This document shows, piece by piece, positions 45,175 to 46,690 of a DNA stretch of 46,690 bases. The notes under the pieces are model-generated. The model had not been told where the DNA came from and did no database searches. It saw nothing but the letters and a program-made list of their open reading frames with translations. The stretch's first letter is position 1; the number at the start of each line of letters is the position of its first letter. Source of the DNA: a bacterium (lineage in GTDB: Bacteria > Patescibacteriota > Andersenbacteria > UBA10190 > CAIZMI01); NCBI GenBank assembly GCA_030647555.1, contig JAUSJG010000013.1, forward strand, positions 76,086 through 122,775, in the 5' to 3' direction. Both the position numbers and the translations under genes were made by a program.

Positions 45175-46690
45175 ATGTCACAAACACTCAAAAACAATGC
45201 ATATCACATCCTCGGCCTGGACACTTCTGCCAGCGAGAGGGATATCCTTAAACGGTCAAAAGAGATAATTAATCGCCTCAAGGCTGACGATGTTCCTACT
45301 TACGATCTAGATTTATTCAAAGATTTCCGAACTGAGGATTCAGTAAAGGATGCCTTACAGCAACTTCAAGCTCCAAAGAAACGGATCAAAGAATATTTCT
45401 TTTGGTTTCAGATTGCCGATAGTGTTGATGAACAAGTGCTAGGTCTACTCAAGCTCAAAGATTATTTGAATGCTATCCGGACCTGGGAGAATGCTTCTGA
45501 AGGTCAGAATACGAAAGCTTTCTTTTATAAAAAGAATCTTGCTATCTTGTACTGCCTCATGCTTTCTGCGGAAGATAATAAAGGCTATTTACAAAACTCT
45601 CTGGCTATATGGAAAGAGCTTATTGATTCAGATAAATTTTGGGCTTCTTTTTCCAAAGTTTACCAACTCCATGATGAGCAGACGGCCAGCGAAGACATTA
45701 TCTCTGATTTCAAGAACCATGTAGCGAAGTATCTATCCGATATATACACCGAGCTTCATCACATACACAAAAATAGTGACTACGTTAATGAGCTCCAACA
45801 AGTCTTTTCAGTAAAGGGAGAGAGAATGGAAAAGAGTGTTTTAGGACCGGCTTATCACGCGATCGGTAAGGCTGTTGAAGGACTTGAAAAAATGGAAGTA
45901 AGTAAGGATGGCAAGTTTGATAAAGAAGAATCAGAAGCAATCAAAGGGTTGGTTGCTTCGGTGTCCTCGGAACTAAACAAGCTAATTGACCTTGGACTAT
46001 ATGACGACAGTCAAACTAAAATTATGCGTGATCGTGCGGCAAACGCGTTACGTGCCGTTGTTCTTGATTTGCATAATAATCTAAGCGAACTCGATAAGTC
46101 CCATGGGCTTTTGGAGGTGGCAATTAAACTTGCTGGTACAGAAAGTCTGAAAAACAAACTTCAAAGTGAGCTCGAGCAAATCCAAAAGAGTATTAAAGAT
46201 GATGCAGAAAATTCTCTCGCAATCAAGATATCAGGAATATTTTCAAACTCTACTATTGTTTTCAAAACTAACTTTGTTGAGTATAAAAATAAAAAGATTT
46301 TCTATAAAGATGCTACCGGTATCTCTTTTGACTCAACTGCGACTAGACACTCGATCAACGGTATACCAACAGGGACGACGTATGCATATAGAATATCCAT
46401 TATCTCTGAAAAAGAAACTATTTCGCTATCTTTTTCTGCAAGTAGAGATGAGAGTAAGGAAAAGGAGGATTGGTCAAAATTGGTTAATTGGACAATTAGT
46501 TTAATTGAACCTCTTATTGTAAAAAGAATAGTTGATCAGATCTTTTCTCGTGGAGAAAATGTAAAAATTGGTGATGTTGAATTCTCAAAACAAGGGTATT
46601 CAAAAATGAAATATAAATTGTTTGGTGAAAATGAAAAGATGATGGTTAAGTGGTCAGATGTATACATCCCAAAGTTACATCAAGGAGCTG
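45175..46690 (+). CDS. J-like co-chaperone with large extension (runs off window)
   Basis: The frame from ATG 45175 is open to the right edge (505 residues). Residues 8-70 read NAYHILGLDTSASERDILKRSKEIINRLK...APKKRIKEYFFWF, a J-domain-like fold (Y-x-x-L-G-L, helix II, helix III), but the HPD tripeptide that stimulates Hsp70 is absent from its loop (the region reads ADDVPTYDLD). Residues 80-370 are helical. From about 375 a beta-rich part resembles a PH-like domain. It is in one operon with Hsp70 and the GrpE-like gene. The C-terminus is missing. Confidence 0.75.
   Translation, partial: MSQTLKNNAYHILGLDTSASERDILKRSKEIINRLKADDVPTYDLDLFKDFRTEDSVKDALQQLQAPKKRIKEYFFWFQIADSVDEQVLGLLKLKDYLNAIRTWENASEGQNTKAFFYKKNLAILYCLMLSAEDNKGYLQNSLAIWKELIDSDKFWASFSKVYQLHDEQTASEDIISDFKNHVAKYLSDIYTELHHIHKNSDYVNELQQVFSVKGERMEKSVLGPAYHAIGKAVEGLEKMEVSKDGKFDKEESEAIKGLVASVSSELNKLIDLGLYDDSQTKIMRDRAANALRAVVLDLHNNLSELDKSHGLLEVAIKLAGTESLKNKLQSELEQIQKSIKDDAENSLAIKISGIFSNSTIVFKTNFVEYKNKKIFYKDATGISFDSTATRHSINGIPTGTTYAYRISIISEKETISLSFSASRDESKEKEDWSKLVNWTISLIEPLIVKRIVDQIFSRGENVKIGDVEFSKQGYSKMKYKLFGENEKMMVKWSDVYIPKLHQGA

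Overview
The window looks like a chromosome segment of a Candidate Phyla Radiation (Patescibacteria, probably Parcubacteria-like) bacterium. I infer this from the overall style, not from a marker-gene tree. Small secreted or membrane proteins carry Thr/Pro linkers. Many start codons have no Shine-Dalgarno sequence and sit 6-9 nt behind a -10 box (probably leaderless mRNAs). A type IV secretion-like ATPase is encoded by an otherwise unrecognised operon. A tRNA gene is interrupted by a group I intron, and many intergenic hairpins are present. Stop codon use fits code 11.

Housekeeping genes are pyruvate kinase (1.2-2.6 kb), a HAD phosphatase (6.9 kb), the helicase/secretion-like ATPase operon (11.9-16.4 kb), UMP kinase with an HD hydrolase (16.6-17.8 kb), dnaG (18.7-20.5 kb) and rpoD (20.7-22.1 kb). 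Two AbiE-type toxin-antitoxin pairs lie at 2.7-3.6 kb and 22.3-23.6 kb. Between tRNA-Ser (3.76 kb) and about 9.1 kb lies a scrambled accessory zone. It holds extra copies of the tRNA-Ser 3' end, a 2.7-kb cassette bounded by ~140-bp inverted repeats, a dead serine recombinase, a GIY-YIG relic and several palindromes. A block at 9.4-11.3 kb has strong Shine-Dalgarno sites and a ParB-like protein, unlike its neighbours.

From the intron-bearing tRNA-Asn (23.7-24.1 kb) to the right end the window is accessory DNA. It has a PD-(D/E)XK protein, a UDG-like protein, an HNH nuclease, a large serine recombinase and a NucS-like nuclease. It also has a three-gene phage packaging module (ParB-methyltransferase, small and large terminase) and a divergent mod-AIPR-res restriction operon of type III style. 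Small phage-like genes and a secreted thermonuclease follow. At the edge is a chaperone cassette: a membrane GrpE-like protein, an Hsp70 with a long helical tail, and a J-like protein that runs off the window.

The most striking finding is a structured RNA present twice in the same orientation, at 28.3-28.5 kb and 41.1-41.2 kb. Each copy has its own promoter with 17-bp spacing, a chain of hairpins with compensatory changes between copies, and a conserved loop that can pair with the 3' end as a 6-bp pseudoknot. Each sits just upstream of a nuclease gene, and together they bracket the recombinase-proximal defence and packaging region. I do not recognise it as a known RNA family. A second small-RNA or leader candidate with near-consensus promoter and terminator lies on the minus strand at 33.3-33.4 kb.
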